A stretch of DNA of 64,000 nucleotides from an uncultured Burkholderiales bacterium. GTDB taxonomy: Bacteria; Pseudomonadota; Gammaproteobacteria; Burkholderiales; Burkholderiaceae_C. Made by a program: the position numbers and the translations under genes. The first letter of the stretch is position 1; the number at the start of each line of letters is the position of its first letter. The stretch covers positions 62,001-126,000 of the forward strand of contig CAMFGY010000007.1 of assembly GCA_945952065.1 (NCBI GenBank), written 5' to 3'. Below the pieces are notes generated by a model. That model did not search any database. It had not been told where the DNA came from and was given only the letters and a program-made list of their open reading frames with translations. Below, piece after piece: positions 1 through 7,802 of this stretch.

Positions 1-2
1 GC

Positions 3-329
3 AAATCCAGCGAAATCACCGTGGCCGACATCATTGTGGCGGTTGATGAGCCCATCGACGCGACCGGATGTGGCGGCCATGAAAACTGCATGGGCGAGAA
101 CACGGGGCGCTGCATCACCCATGAACTGTGGACCAGTCTGAACGCCAAGATGATTGAGTATCTGGACTCGGTGTCTTTGCGCAAACTGGTGGAAGACCAA
201 GTCGCCAAAGGCGTGACCATTGAGGAGTCGCCCATGAAGCGCGCCATTTCTTCGACCCCGGTGGTGAAGCCCATTCGTATCACGGCGCCGAACTCGGTCT
301 TTGCCCTCGGCAATGCCTTCACCAAGTAA
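3..329 (+). CDS. iscR: Fe-S cluster regulator IscR, C-terminal part (5' end cut by window)
   Basis: Rrf2-family transcription factor that senses Fe-S status by binding a [2Fe-2S] cluster and represses the isc operon. Only the last 108 residues are present; the frame is open to the left edge, so the winged-helix DNA-binding part is missing. Three cysteines (CGGHENC then GRC) followed by ITHELW are the cluster ligands. The spacing between the second and third Cys is seven residues, longer than the five of E. coli and, from memory, usual for beta-proteobacteria. The end, NSVFALGNAFTK, is also the beta-proteobacterial type. It is followed 45 bp later by iscS, as expected for the first gene of the isc operon. 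Confidence 0.95.
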   Translation, partial: KSSEITVADIIVAVDEPIDATGCGGHENCMGENTGRCITHELWTSLNAKMIEYLDSVSLRKLVEDQVAKGVTIEESPMKRAISSTPVVKPIRITAPNSVFALGNAFTK

Positions 330-374
330 ACACCCTTCAAACGCTAACAAGCCAAGCAAGAAGCCCAGCCAAAC

Positions 375-1595
375 ATGGACATGACCCCGCACTTCCCGAT
401 TTATTTGGACTACGGCGCAACCACGCCCGTGGACCCCCGTGTTGTTACCGCCATGGTGCCTTGGTTGAGTGAGCATTTTGGCAACCCGGCCTCGCGCAGC
501 CATGCTTGGGGTTGGGAGGCTGAGGCCGTCGTCGAAAAGTCTCGGGAAGAAGTGGCAGCCTTGATTGGTGCCGACCCGCGCGAAATCGTCTGGACCTCGG
601 GTGCCACGGAGTCGATCAACCTCGCCCTCAAAGGCGCAGCCCAGTTCTACAAGACGCGCGGCAAGCACATCATCACGCTGAAGACCGAACACAAGGCGGT
701 TTTGGACACCTGCCGCGAACTCGAGCGGCAAGGCTTTGAGGTGACTTACCTGGATGTGGAGCCTAATGGCTTGTTGGATCTGGACAATCTCAAAGCGGCG
801 TTCCGTCCGGACACCATCTTGGTCTCGGTCTTGTTCGTCAGCAACGAGATTGGTGTGATTCAAGACATCCCCGCCATCGGCGCCATGTGCCGTGAGCGTG
901 GCGCGATCTTCCACGTTGACGCTGCGCAAGCCACCGGCAAAGTGGAAATCAATTTGGCTGAATTGCCGGTCGACTTGATGAGCTTGGCCTCGCACAAGAC
1001 CTATGGTCCCAAGGGCATTGGCGCCTTGTTTGTGCGTCGCAAGCCACGCATTCGCCTGGAGGCTCAAATGCACGGCGGTGGCCAAGAGCGCGGCATGCGC
1101 TCCGGCACCTTGGCCACGCACCAAATCGTTGGCATGGCCACGGCCTACCGGATTGCGCGCGAAGAGATGGCCGAGGAAGGCAAGCGCATTCGCGCATTGC
1201 ACCAGCGTTTGCTGGATGGCTTGAGTGGCATCGAGCAGGTCTTTGTGAACGGCGACTTGGAGCGCCGCGTGCCGCACAACCTGAACATGTCCTTCAACTA
1301 TGTGGAAGGCGAGTCTCTGATCATGGGCGTGAAGGGCTTGGCCTTGTCCTCGGGTTCGGCCTGCACCTCGGCCAGTTTGGAGCCCAGCTATGTCTTGCGC
1401 GCCTTGGGTCGCAGCGACGAATTGGCGCATTCCTCTTTGCGCATGACGATTGGTCGTTTCACCACTGTTGAAGACATTGATTACGCGATTGCCACCTTGA
1501 AAGATCGCGTCGCGAAGCTGCGTGAGTTGTCGCCGCTGTGGGATATGTACAAGGATGGCATCGACCTCAGCACCATCCAATGGGCAGCCCACTGA
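375..1595 (+). CDS. iscS: Cysteine desulfurase IscS
   Basis: PLP enzyme that takes sulfur from L-cysteine as an enzyme persulfide and passes it to IscU and other acceptors (tRNA thiolation, cofactors). 406 aa, near-identical in layout to E. coli IscS. The PLP lysine lies in SHKTYGPKG (about K208) and the persulfide cysteine in [10 protein letters not shown] (about C330). The C-terminus [18 protein letters not shown] matches the IscU/TusA docking tail. Start taken as ATG at 375; an in-frame ATG at 381 is equally possible because neither has a clear ribosome binding site. Second gene of the isc operon. Confidence 0.98.
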   Translation: MDMTPHFPIYLDYGATTPVDPRVVTAMVPWLSEHFGNPASRSHAWGWEAEAVVEKSREEVAALIGADPREIVWTSGATESINLALKGAAQFYKTRGKHIITLKTEHKAVLDTCRELERQGFEVTYLDVEPNGLLDLDNLKAAFRPDTILVSVLFVSNEIGVIQDIPAIGAMCRERGAIFHVDAAQATGKVEINLAELPVDLMSLASHKTYGPKGIGALFVRRKPRIRLEAQMHGGGQERGMRSGTLATHQIVGMATAYRIAREEMAEEGKRIRALHQRLLDGLSGIEQVFVNGDLERRVPHNLNMSFNYVEGESLIMGVKGLALSSGSACTSASLEPSYVLRALGRSDELAHSSLRMTIGRFTTVEDIDYAIATLKDRVAKLRELSPLWDMYKDGIDLSTIQWAAH

Positions 1596-1636
1596 GTTGA
1601 AGCTCGGCAAGCCAAGAACAGAATCAGGAGAACATC

Positions 1637-2038
1637 ATGGCCTATAGCGAAAAAGTCGTTGATCACTATGAAAACCCCCGCAACGTCGGCACCTTCGAAA
1701 AGGGTGACGACACGGTCGGTACCGGCATGGTCGGTGCGCCTGCCTGTGGCGATGTGATGAAGCTGCAGATCAAGGTCAATCCAGCCACGGGTCTGATTGA
1801 AGACGCCAAGTTCAAGACTTACGGTTGTGGCTCCGCCATCGCGTCGAGCTCGCTGGTGACCGAGTGGGTCAAGGGCAAGTCTTTGGATCAAGCGCTTGCG
1901 ATCAAGAACACGCAGATCGCTGAGGAACTGGCTTTGCCTCCCGTCAAGATTCACTGCTCGATCCTGGCGGAAGACGCCATCAAGGCTGCTGTGGACGATT
2001 ACCGTGCAAAGCATGGTGGCGCTGCTGCGGCCGAATAA
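1637..2038 (+). CDS. iscU: Fe-S cluster scaffold IscU
   Basis: Scaffold on which IscS-derived sulfur and iron are assembled into [2Fe-2S] clusters before HscA/HscB-assisted transfer. 133 aa, usual length. The three ligand cysteines are visible: ACGDV near residue 37, GCGSA near 63, and HCSIL near 106, with the PPVKIHCS stretch just before the last one; the LPPVK sequence is the HscA recognition motif. A GGAG ribosome binding site lies about 8 bases before the ATG. It lies 41 bp after iscS and 12 bp before iscA. Confidence 0.98.
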   Translation: MAYSEKVVDHYENPRNVGTFEKGDDTVGTGMVGAPACGDVMKLQIKVNPATGLIEDAKFKTYGCGSAIASSSLVTEWVKGKSLDQALAIKNTQIAEELALPPVKIHCSILAEDAIKAAVDDYRAKHGGAAAAE

Positions 2039-2050
2039 GAGGGCCAGCGC

Positions 2051-2374
2051 ATGTCAGTGACTGTGACCGAAGCGGCTGCGCGCCATGTGACGCGCTACAT
2101 CACCAAGCGTGGCCGTGGCATCGGTGTGCGTCTGGGCGTCAAGACCACGGGCTGTTCGGGTTTAGCCTACAAGCTGGAGTACGCCGACGAAGTGGCGCCC
2201 GAGGATGTGGTCTTCGAAGGGCATGGCATCAAGATCTTGATCGACCCCAAGAGCTTGCCTTATCTGGATGGCACCGAGCTGGACTTTGTGCGTGAAGGCC
2301 TGAACGAGGGTTTCAAGTTCCGCAATCCGCGCGAGAAGGATCGCTGCGGATGCGGTGAATCCTTCCGCGTGTAA
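2051..2374 (+). CDS. iscA: A-type Fe-S carrier IscA
   Basis: A-type carrier that accepts Fe-S clusters or iron and delivers them to apo-proteins, especially [4Fe-4S] targets. 107 aa, HesB/IscA fold. Ligand cysteines are TTGCSGLAY near residue 35 and DRCGCGESF at the C-terminus, the family signature. It follows iscU by 12 bp. A strong terminator-like hairpin lies between it and hscB, so it may be the last gene transcribed at full level from the iscR promoter. Confidence 0.97.
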   Translation: MSVTVTEAAARHVTRYITKRGRGIGVRLGVKTTGCSGLAYKLEYADEVAPEDVVFEGHGIKILIDPKSLPYLDGTELDFVREGLNEGFKFRNPREKDRCGCGESFRV

Positions 2375-2401
2375 AGTTGCGCCCCTTTGAATCCGAACCA
2401 G

Positions 2402-2435
2402 GGCGCGGCGTGAGCTGCGCCTTTTCCTTTTTTTT
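2402..2435 (+). terminator. Internal terminator or attenuator between iscA and hscB
   Basis: Stem GGCGCGGC / GCTGCGCC (8 pairs including one G-U) closed by a GTGA tetraloop (GNRA type), followed by TTTTCC and a run of eight Ts at 2428-2435. It is in the 78-bp gap between iscA and hscB and points in the operon direction. By form it is an intrinsic terminator; whether it terminates partly or fully is inference. Confidence 0.7.
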
Positions 2436-2452
2436 GAAGCGAAGAAGATCTG

Positions 2453-2983
2453 ATGCGACTGGATGACGATGATTTCAGCCTTTTCGGTTTGCCGCAGCGG
2501 CAGGACCAGAATCGTGCCGACATCGATGCATGCTGGAAGCGCTTGCAGACTCAAGTTCATCCGGACCGCTTCGCCAGTGAAGGTGCGGCGGCCCAGCGCT
2601 TGGCTATGCAATGGGCGGTGCGGGTGAACGAAGCGCATCAACGGCTGCGCGATCCCCTGAAGCGGGCGGCTTATCTGTGCGAGTTGCGCGGCGCTCCATT
2701 GCGCAGCCAAGAAAACACGCGCATGCCGGTGGCATTTCTGATGGAGCAAATGAGCTGGCGCGAGGCACTGGACGATGCGCCCGATGCCGCCGCGGTGCAG
2801 GCCTTGGACGAGCAGATCGCCGAACGCGAGCGCGCCTTGTTGGTCGAGGTGCAAATATTGCTGGACCAAAAGCATGAGCCTGAGGCCGCCGCGGAGCAGG
2901 TCAGGGCATTGATGTTCCTGGCCAAGTTTCGAGCCGATATTGCGCGGCGCTTGGATGCGCTCGACGCATCGAGTCCGCTGTAA
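2453..2983 (+). CDS. hscB: Co-chaperone HscB (J-domain)
   Basis: J-domain co-chaperone that brings IscU to the Hsp70 HscA and stimulates its ATPase. 176 aa. The N-terminal J-domain starts DDDDFSLFGLPQ and carries the HPD tripeptide in QVHPDRFASEG (about residues 35-37). The C-terminal part (about 90-170) is the three-helix IscU-binding domain. The gene lies between iscA and hscA, the normal isc order. The ATG at 2453 lies 17 bases after the T-run of the hairpin above, so its expression depends on read-through or on a start site not seen here. Confidence 0.96.
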   Translation: MRLDDDDFSLFGLPQRQDQNRADIDACWKRLQTQVHPDRFASEGAAAQRLAMQWAVRVNEAHQRLRDPLKRAAYLCELRGAPLRSQENTRMPVAFLMEQMSWREALDDAPDAAAVQALDEQIAERERALLVEVQILLDQKHEPEAAAEQVRALMFLAKFRADIARRLDALDASSPL

Positions 2984-3004
2984 ACCCCTAAAGACAAAAA
3001 CAAG

Positions 3005-4861
3005 ATGGCATTGCTGCAGATTTCCGAACCCGGCCAGTCCCCCAATCCGCACGAGCGCCGCATTGCCGTGGGTATTGATCTGGGCACCACGCATTCCCTG
3101 GTCGCGGCGGTGCGCAGCGGTGTGGCGGAGTGCTTGCCTGATGAGCAGGGTCAGGTGATCTTGCCCTCGGCGGTGCGCTATTTGGAAGAAGGGCGTCGCC
3201 AAATCGGTACTGCTGCCTTGCAGGCGCAGGCCGAAGATCCGGTCAACACCATCGTGTCGGTGAAGCGCTTCATGGGGCGCGCCTTGTCGGACATTGCCAA
3301 TCGCGACAAGCTCCCTTATCAATTTGAAGACACACCTGGCATGGTTTCGCTGCGCACCCGCGACGGCGTCAAGACACCCGTGGAGGTGTCGGCAGAGATC
3401 CTGGCGACGCTGCGTTTCCGCGCCGAAGACAGCTTTGCAGATGATGTGTTTGGCGCGGTCATCACGGTGCCTGCTTATTTTGACGATGCCCAGCGTCAGG
3501 CCACCAAAGATGCTGCGCAACTGGCGGGCTTGAACGTGCTGCGCCTGATCAACGAGCCTACCGCTGCCGCCATCGCCTATGGCTTGGACAACGGCAGTGA
3601 AGGGCTTTATGCGGTCTATGACCTGGGCGGCGGCACGTTTGACATCTCCTTGCTGCGCCTGAGTCGCGGTGTCTTTGAGGTGGTGGCTACTGGCGGAGAC
3701 GCGGCTCTGGGCGGTGATGACTTCGACCGGGTGATTGCGGACGCCATGCTCGCGCAGGCAGGCCTTGTGGCCGACAGTGCGCATGACAAGCGGGCTGTGT
3801 TGGTGGCAGCGCGACGCGCAAAAGAAGCCTTGTCAGAAGCGGAGCAGGTGAGCTTTGTGGCGCAGCTGGATGCCGGAGAACTCCAACTGACTTTGACGCG
3901 TGCCCAATTCGAGGCTTTGGCCGAGCCTTTGGTGGCGAAGACTTTGAGTTCGGTGCGCCGCGTGCTGCGCGACGCCAAAGTCAAGGCCGAGGAAGTGCAG
4001 GGCGTGGTGATGGTGGGGGGCTCCACCCGCATGCCCGTGGTTCGCAAGGCGGTGGGCGCTCTGTTTGGTCGCGATGTGTTGACCAATTTGAACCCGGATG
4101 AAGTGGTGGCCTTGGGTGCGGCCATTCAGGCCAATCAGCTGGCCGGCAACTCGGCGGGCGGCGATATTTTGTTGTTGGATGTGATTCCTCTGTCGCTGGG
4201 TCTGGAGACCATGGGCGGCTTGGTGGAGCGGGTGATCGAGCGCAACGCCACCATCCCGGTTGCACAGGCACAAGACTTCACCACCTTCAAAGACGGGCAG
4301 ACGGCCATGGCTGTGCATGTGCTGCAAGGCGAACGCGAGTTGGTCAGTGAATGCCGGTCCTTGGCGCGCTTTGAATTGCGCGGCATTCCGCCCATGGTGG
4401 CCGGTGCGGCGCGCATCCGCGTCACTTTTCAAGTGGATGCCGATGGTTTGCTGAGTGTCTCGGCCAAGGAATTGACCTCGGGTGTTGAAGCGGCCATCAG
4501 CGTCAAGCCCAGCTATGGCTTGTCGGATGAGCAGATCGCGGGCATGTTGAAAGATGGCTTCGCCAGTGCCGAGTCCGATATGGAGGCGCGCAAGCTGCGT
4601 GAAGCATTGGTGGAGGCTGAACGCATGCGCTTGGCCACCTTGTCCGCCCTGGCTGCAGATGGAGACTTGCTCAGCCCCGGCGAGCGGGCCGAGATCGAGG
4701 CCTTGTTGACCTTCTTGGCCGAAGCTGCAGCGGGTACAGATGCCGCAGCGGTGGATGCGGCTGTGGAGCGCTTGGCTCAGGGGACGGAGGCCTTTGCGGC
4801 CGCGCGCATGAATCGCGGCATCCATCAGGCCTTGACTGGCCGCAGCATTGAGCAACTCTGA
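3005..4861 (+). CDS. hscA: Fe-S assembly Hsp70 chaperone HscA
   Basis: Specialised Hsp70 that binds the LPPVK loop of IscU and drives cluster transfer at the cost of ATP. 618 aa. The ATPase domain (about 1-390) shows the phosphate-binding loops GIDLGTTHS and [10 protein letters not shown] and the [10 protein letters not shown] adenosine motif. The substrate-binding domain follows (about 400-530), then the helical lid. It is shorter than DnaK and lacks the glutamate-rich DnaK tail, as expected for HscA. It is 21 bp after hscB and 23 bp before fdx. Confidence 0.97.
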   Translation: MALLQISEPGQSPNPHERRIAVGIDLGTTHSLVAAVRSGVAECLPDEQGQVILPSAVRYLEEGRRQIGTAALQAQAEDPVNTIVSVKRFMGRALSDIANRDKLPYQFEDTPGMVSLRTRDGVKTPVEVSAEILATLRFRAEDSFADDVFGAVITVPAYFDDAQRQATKDAAQLAGLNVLRLINEPTAAAIAYGLDNGSEGLYAVYDLGGGTFDISLLRLSRGVFEVVATGGDAALGGDDFDRVIADAMLAQAGLVADSAHDKRAVLVAARRAKEALSEAEQVSFVAQLDAGELQLTLTRAQFEALAEPLVAKTLSSVRRVLRDAKVKAEEVQGVVMVGGSTRMPVVRKAVGALFGRDVLTNLNPDEVVALGAAIQANQLAGNSAGGDILLLDVIPLSLGLETMGGLVERVIERNATIPVAQAQDFTTFKDGQTAMAVHVLQGERELVSECRSLARFELRGIPPMVAGAARIRVTFQVDADGLLSVSAKELTSGVEAAISVKPSYGLSDEQIAGMLKDGFASAESDMEARKLREALVEAERMRLATLSALAADGDLLSPGERAEIEALLTFLAEAAAGTDAAAVDAAVERLAQGTEAFAAARMNRGIHQALTGRSIEQL

Positions 4862-4884
4862 GCACAGGGAAAGAAAGGCCCATC

Positions 4885-5223
4885 ATGCCCATCATCAAAA
4901 TTCTTCCCCATCCCGAATACTGCCCTGAAGGTGCTGCGGTCAATGCGCCCAGCGGTACCTCCATCTGCGAGGCTTTGTTGGACAACAACATCGCCATTGA
5001 GCATGCCTGCGATATGGTGTGCGCTTGCACCACCTGCCATGTGGTGGTGCGCGAAGGCATGAGATCTTTGTCCGAAATGGAAGAGGGCGAAGAAGATATG
5101 TTGGATCGCGCTTGGGGCCTGGAGCCTGATTCGCGCTTGAGTTGTCAGGCCATCTTGGGTCAGCAGGACGTCACGATCGAGATCCCCAAGTATTCGATCA
5201 ATCACGCCAAAGAAAAGCACTGA
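4885..5223 (+). CDS. fdx: Isc-type [2Fe-2S] ferredoxin
   Basis: Adrenodoxin-type [2Fe-2S] ferredoxin that supplies electrons during cluster assembly on IscU/IscS. 112 aa, usual length. The cluster cysteines are in CDMVCACTTCH (the first, third and fourth Cys in the C-x5-C-x2-C pattern) and a distal Cys in RLSCQAI. It closes the isc operon; no iscX gene follows, and tsaD begins 9 bp later. Confidence 0.96.
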   Translation: MPIIKILPHPEYCPEGAAVNAPSGTSICEALLDNNIAIEHACDMVCACTTCHVVVREGMRSLSEMEEGEEDMLDRAWGLEPDSRLSCQAILGQQDVTIEIPKYSINHAKEKH

Positions 5224-5232
5224 AGGCCAAGC

Positions 5233-6264
5233 ATGTTGGTCCTTGGCTTTGAGTCGTCCTGTGATGAAACCGGTGTGGCGCTGATTGAGGTGCCACCCAG
5301 CGCTGCGCCGCGCTTGCTGGCGCAGGCCCTGCACAGCCAGATCAGCATGCATCAGGCCTATGGCGGGGTGGTGCCAGAATTAGCCTCGCGTGACCATATC
5401 CGCCGTGTGTTGCCGCTGACGCGAGAGGTGCTGGCCGAGTCGGGGCGCGCTTTGGGCGATGTGGATGTGATCGCCTATACGCAGGGGCCGGGTCTTGCTG
5501 GTGCCTTGTTGGTCGGAGCTGGCGTGGCGGTGGCCATGGCGGCTGCCCTGAACAAGCCGACCCTGGGCATTCATCATTTGGAAGGGCATTTGCTGTCGCC
5601 CTTTTTGTCGGCCGATGCGCCGGAGTTTCCCTTCGTGGCCTTGCTGGTCTCGGGCGGGCATACCCAGTTGATGCGGGTCGATGATGTGGGTCAGTATCAA
5701 ATGCTGGGCGAAACCATTGACGATGCCGCTGGCGAGGCCTTTGATAAAAGCGCAAAGCTCTTGGGCCTACCCTATCCGGGCGGACCGCATCTGGCCAAGC
5801 TCGCGCTATCGGGCGATCCCAAGGCTTTTGATTTGCCTCGCCCCATGTTGAAGAGCGGCAAGCCGGATTTCAGCTTTGCTGGGTTGAAAACGGCGGTCTT
5901 GACCCAGGTGAAGCGCCTGGGTGAGGCGCCGACCGAGCAAGAGCGCGCCGACTTGGCGGCCTCGACGCAGGCCGCGATTGTGGAGTTGCTGGTACGCAAG
6001 TCCTTGTTGGCCTTGAAGGAGACGGGCCTCAAGCGTTTGGTCGTCGCAGGCGGCGTGGGGGCCAATGCCTTGCTGCGCGCGCAATTGAATGCCAGTTGCG
6101 GCAAGCGCGGCATCCGGGTTCATTACCCCGAGTTGAGTCTGTGCACCGACAACGGCGCGATGATTGCGATGGCCGCTGCCCTGCGATTGCAGCGCGGCAT
6201 GGCCACGCTGAATCGCGATGGAGCGTTTGCAGTGCGGCCGCGCTGGACCTTGGGCGCGGCTTAA
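5233..6264 (+). CDS. tsaD: tRNA N6-adenosine threonylcarbamoyltransferase TsaD
   Basis: Transfers the threonylcarbamoyl group to A37 of ANN-decoding tRNAs, acting with TsaB and TsaE (not in this window). 343 aa, usual size. The N-terminus [14 protein letters not shown] is the family signature, the metal-binding histidines are in HHLEGH, and the nucleotide site includes VSGGHTQL and the later VAGGVGAN. It starts 9 bp after fdx, so it is probably co-transcribed with the isc genes; its metal site may explain the linkage, but that is inference. Confidence 0.97.
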   Translation: MLVLGFESSCDETGVALIEVPPSAAPRLLAQALHSQISMHQAYGGVVPELASRDHIRRVLPLTREVLAESGRALGDVDVIAYTQGPGLAGALLVGAGVAVAMAAALNKPTLGIHHLEGHLLSPFLSADAPEFPFVALLVSGGHTQLMRVDDVGQYQMLGETIDDAAGEAFDKSAKLLGLPYPGGPHLAKLALSGDPKAFDLPRPMLKSGKPDFSFAGLKTAVLTQVKRLGEAPTEQERADLAASTQAAIVELLVRKSLLALKETGLKRLVVAGGVGANALLRAQLNASCGKRGIRVHYPELSLCTDNGAMIAMAAALRLQRGMATLNRDGAFAVRPRWTLGAA

Positions 6265-6288
6265 AGCGCCTGCCCTGGGTCCTGAGGC

Positions 6289-6729
6289 TTACATCACCGG
6301 CAGGTGGCTTGGGCTGGGAGCCTGACGCTTGGCCAGGGTCAAGGTCAACACCCCCAACTCCAATTTGGCGCTTGAATCGGATTGGCTGACTTCTTTGGGG
6401 AGCACGATGCTGCGTGAGAAGCGTGTCAGCGCGCGCTCTTGATGCAGCATCTGCTCGGCGGCCGGCGACTCGCCTTGTGCGGCTACGGCTGGCTTGGCTT
6501 GCTCGGCATCGATGTTGACGCGACGGCCCTCGATCGAGATTTTGATGGCTTCCTTTTGGACGCCGGGCAAATCCAGTTGCAGCATATAGCTGTGCTCAGT
6601 CTCCTTCACATCCAGCGCTGGCGAGCGCAGGGAGACAGCGTCGGGCTCGTTTTTGAACATGCGCTCGATCTGGCGGGCGAAGTCGGATTCATGACGGCGC
6701 AAATGGCGGCTGACGGGGATCACAAACAT
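6289..6729 (-). CDS. Hsp20/alpha-crystallin family small heat-shock protein
   Basis: Small heat-shock protein, an ATP-independent holdase in the cytoplasm. 146 aa. The alpha-crystallin domain runs from about residue 35 to 130 and includes ALDVKETEHSYMLQLDLPG, the F-R-S beta strand (TRFSRSIVLP) and the closing GVLTLTLAKR motif. A clean AGGAG ribosome binding site lies 6 bases before the ATG at 6729. It converges with tsaD, 24 bp away. An upstream CTTGAAA (6820-6826, minus strand) resembles a heat-shock -35 box, but no matching -10 is visible. Confidence 0.9.
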   Translation of the reverse strand: MFVIPVSRHLRRHESDFARQIERMFKNEPDAVSLRSPALDVKETEHSYMLQLDLPGVQKEAIKISIEGRRVNIDAEQAKPAVAAQGESPAAEQMLHQERALTRFSRSIVLPKEVSQSDSSAKLELGVLTLTLAKRQAPSPSHLPVM

Positions 6730-7060
6730 ATCGGGCTCCTGGCGTTTGTTGAGGCTGTTCTCGCGATGAGGCAGTCATTGTTTTGCCCCATGGCACCGAA
6801 TTTGTAGCGATCGAAAGCCTTTCAAGGGCTTTGGAAAATTCAGTTTCTCCCCTCTTGCCGGAGCCGAAACTGCCGCCATATGGCGGCGCTCGTGATGGCC
6901 TCGGGCTCGCCTTGAAGGTCTCTGCTTGGCGATTCGCTCCCTGCTTGGGTGGCGTGACGCAGGCAGTCCAGCGTGAGGTGTTGGAGGGCTGTTGCCTGCG
7001 TCCAAAGACCTGTGCATTCGCGCCGCCGACACGCGCAGCATTCGCCAAGCCATTGCTTCA
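6730..7060. other. Non-coding stretch between the hsp20 and rpsO promoters
   Basis: About 330 bp separating the divergent hsp20 and rpsO units. Open frames exist on both strands but none has a ribosome binding site or a recognisable protein. The left part must hold the hsp20 promoter (minus strand). A small inverted repeat AAAGCC / GGGCTTT lies near 6814-6832. I recognise nothing else here. Confidence 0.5.
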
Positions 7061-7063
7061 GGC

Positions 7064-7069
7064 TATAAT
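7064..7069 (+). promoter_or_regulatory. Probable rpsO -10 box
   Basis: A perfect TATAAT about 190 bp upstream of rpsO. At the best spacing (17 bp) the -35 position is TTCGCC, a poor match, so the promoter may depend on other contacts. It implies a long leader of roughly 185 nt with a short open frame and a pairing stem. Confidence 0.5.
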
Positions 7070-7115
7070 CGACAGGTTTTGTACTTGTTGGGGGCATTGC
7101 CAAGGCGTTTGCGTC

Positions 7116-7187
7116 ATGGCGGGTGTGCTCAAAAAGTGCAAATCGCAAGGCACGGCTCGGGTCGGTTTCACCCGTGACCGCAAGTAA
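7116..7187 (+). CDS. Possible 23-residue basic leader peptide upstream of rpsO
   Basis: Short ATG-started open frame lying wholly inside the predicted rpsO leader. The product, MAGVLKKCKSQG followed by TARVGFTRDRK, has seven Lys/Arg in 23 residues. An AAGG lies about 11 bases before the start, a poor ribosome site. Its last codons form one arm of a 7-bp stem (CGGTTTC 7163-7169 with GAAACCG 7195-7201), so ribosomes translating it would open that stem. It may simply be a chance frame. Confidence 0.25.
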   Translation: MAGVLKKCKSQGTARVGFTRDRK

Positions 7188-7201
7188 AACCATGGAAACC
7201 G
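7163..7201 (+). promoter_or_regulatory. Base-paired element in the rpsO leader
   Basis: CGGTTTC (7163-7169) is the exact reverse complement of GAAACCG (7195-7201), enclosing 25 nt. It is 60 nt upstream of the rpsO ATG. In E. coli S15 represses its own mRNA through a structured leader; whether this element does so is inference. Confidence 0.3.
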
Positions 7202-7260
7202 TCTGCGTACCAGGGCATTGATCCTGCGTTGCCAGCGGCTTCCGATACCAAGGAACGCAA

Positions 7261-7530
7261 ATGTCCGTCGCAGATATCAACAAGGCAGAGATCGTTCAAG
7301 CGAACGCCCGCAGCGCCAACGACACTGGCTCGCCAGAAGTCCAAGTCGCTCTGCTGACAGCTCGCATCAACGCGCTGACCCCTCACTTCAAGGCAAACAT
7401 GAAGGACCATCATGGTCGTCGTGGTTTGCTGAAGATGGTCAACACACGCAAGAGCTTGCTGGCTTACCTGAAGTCAAAAGACGCCGCTCGTTACACCGCA
7501 TTGATCCAGAAGCTGGGCCTGCGTAAGTAA
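7261..7530 (+). CDS. rpsO: 30S ribosomal protein S15
   Basis: Primary 16S rRNA-binding protein of the small-subunit platform. 89 aa, the normal length. The sequence [16 protein letters not shown] and the stretch [12 protein letters not shown] are the S15 signature. An AAGGAA ribosome site is 6 bases before the ATG. It is followed by an intrinsic terminator and then pnp, the conserved rpsO-pnp order. Confidence 0.99.
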   Translation: MSVADINKAEIVQANARSANDTGSPEVQVALLTARINALTPHFKANMKDHHGRRGLLKMVNTRKSLLAYLKSKDAARYTALIQKLGLRK

Positions 7531-7548
7531 TTCGCGAGTGAGAGCAAG

Positions 7549-7592
7549 GAGCCTGTCTGGGTCGTTTGTCCAGTACAGGCTCTTTGTCTTTT
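7549..7592 (+). terminator. Intrinsic terminator after rpsO
   Basis: GAGCCTGT, then CTGG, loops over nine bases to CCAG and ACAGGCTC, with one bulged T; TTTGTCTTTT follows. It begins 18 bp after the rpsO stop, so much of rpsO transcription should end before pnp. Confidence 0.85.
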
Positions 7593-7632
7593 AAGAATCC
7601 ATTGGAGTTGAGCTGACGTGGCGCTGCTGTGT

Positions 7633-7748
7633 CATTCCAATACCTCGGTCCCCAGTCCACTGTGTGGTTCGGGCACGAGCGATGTTTTGGAATGGCATCC
7701 CGCCAAACCCAGTCTCACTCTCGGTTGTGAGGCGGCACCGCAAGCCGC
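7633..7748 (+). promoter_or_regulatory. Structured pnp leader
   Basis: Perfect 8-bp repeat CATTCCAA (7633-7640) with TTGGAATG (7687-7694), followed by a GCGGC / GCCGC hairpin (7732-7748), all between the rpsO terminator and the pnp start. In enterobacteria the pnp leader hairpin is cut by RNase III and lets PNPase repress itself; a similar role here is inferred from position only. Confidence 0.35.
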
Positions 7749-7802
7749 TTCGAAACAGCTGTGCGGGCGTTGGCGCCTGCCAGTCAAGAGGAGAGACGCA
7801 CA

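Noticed and set aside
2162-3784. Long open frame (540 codons) on the minus strand opposite iscA, hscB and hscA
   Set aside because: It lies antisense to genes of certain identity, has no recognisable domain or ribosome site, and such frames are expected at this GC content.
6820-6826. CTTGAAA upstream of hsp20 as a heat-shock sigma factor promoter
   Set aside because: The -35-like string is good, but no CCCCAT-type -10 lies at the right distance on the minus strand.
6783-7187. 134-codon frame between hsp20 and rpsO
   Set aside because: No ribosome site, no family match, and it covers the predicted rpsO promoter; only its last 23 codons were kept as a possible leader peptide.
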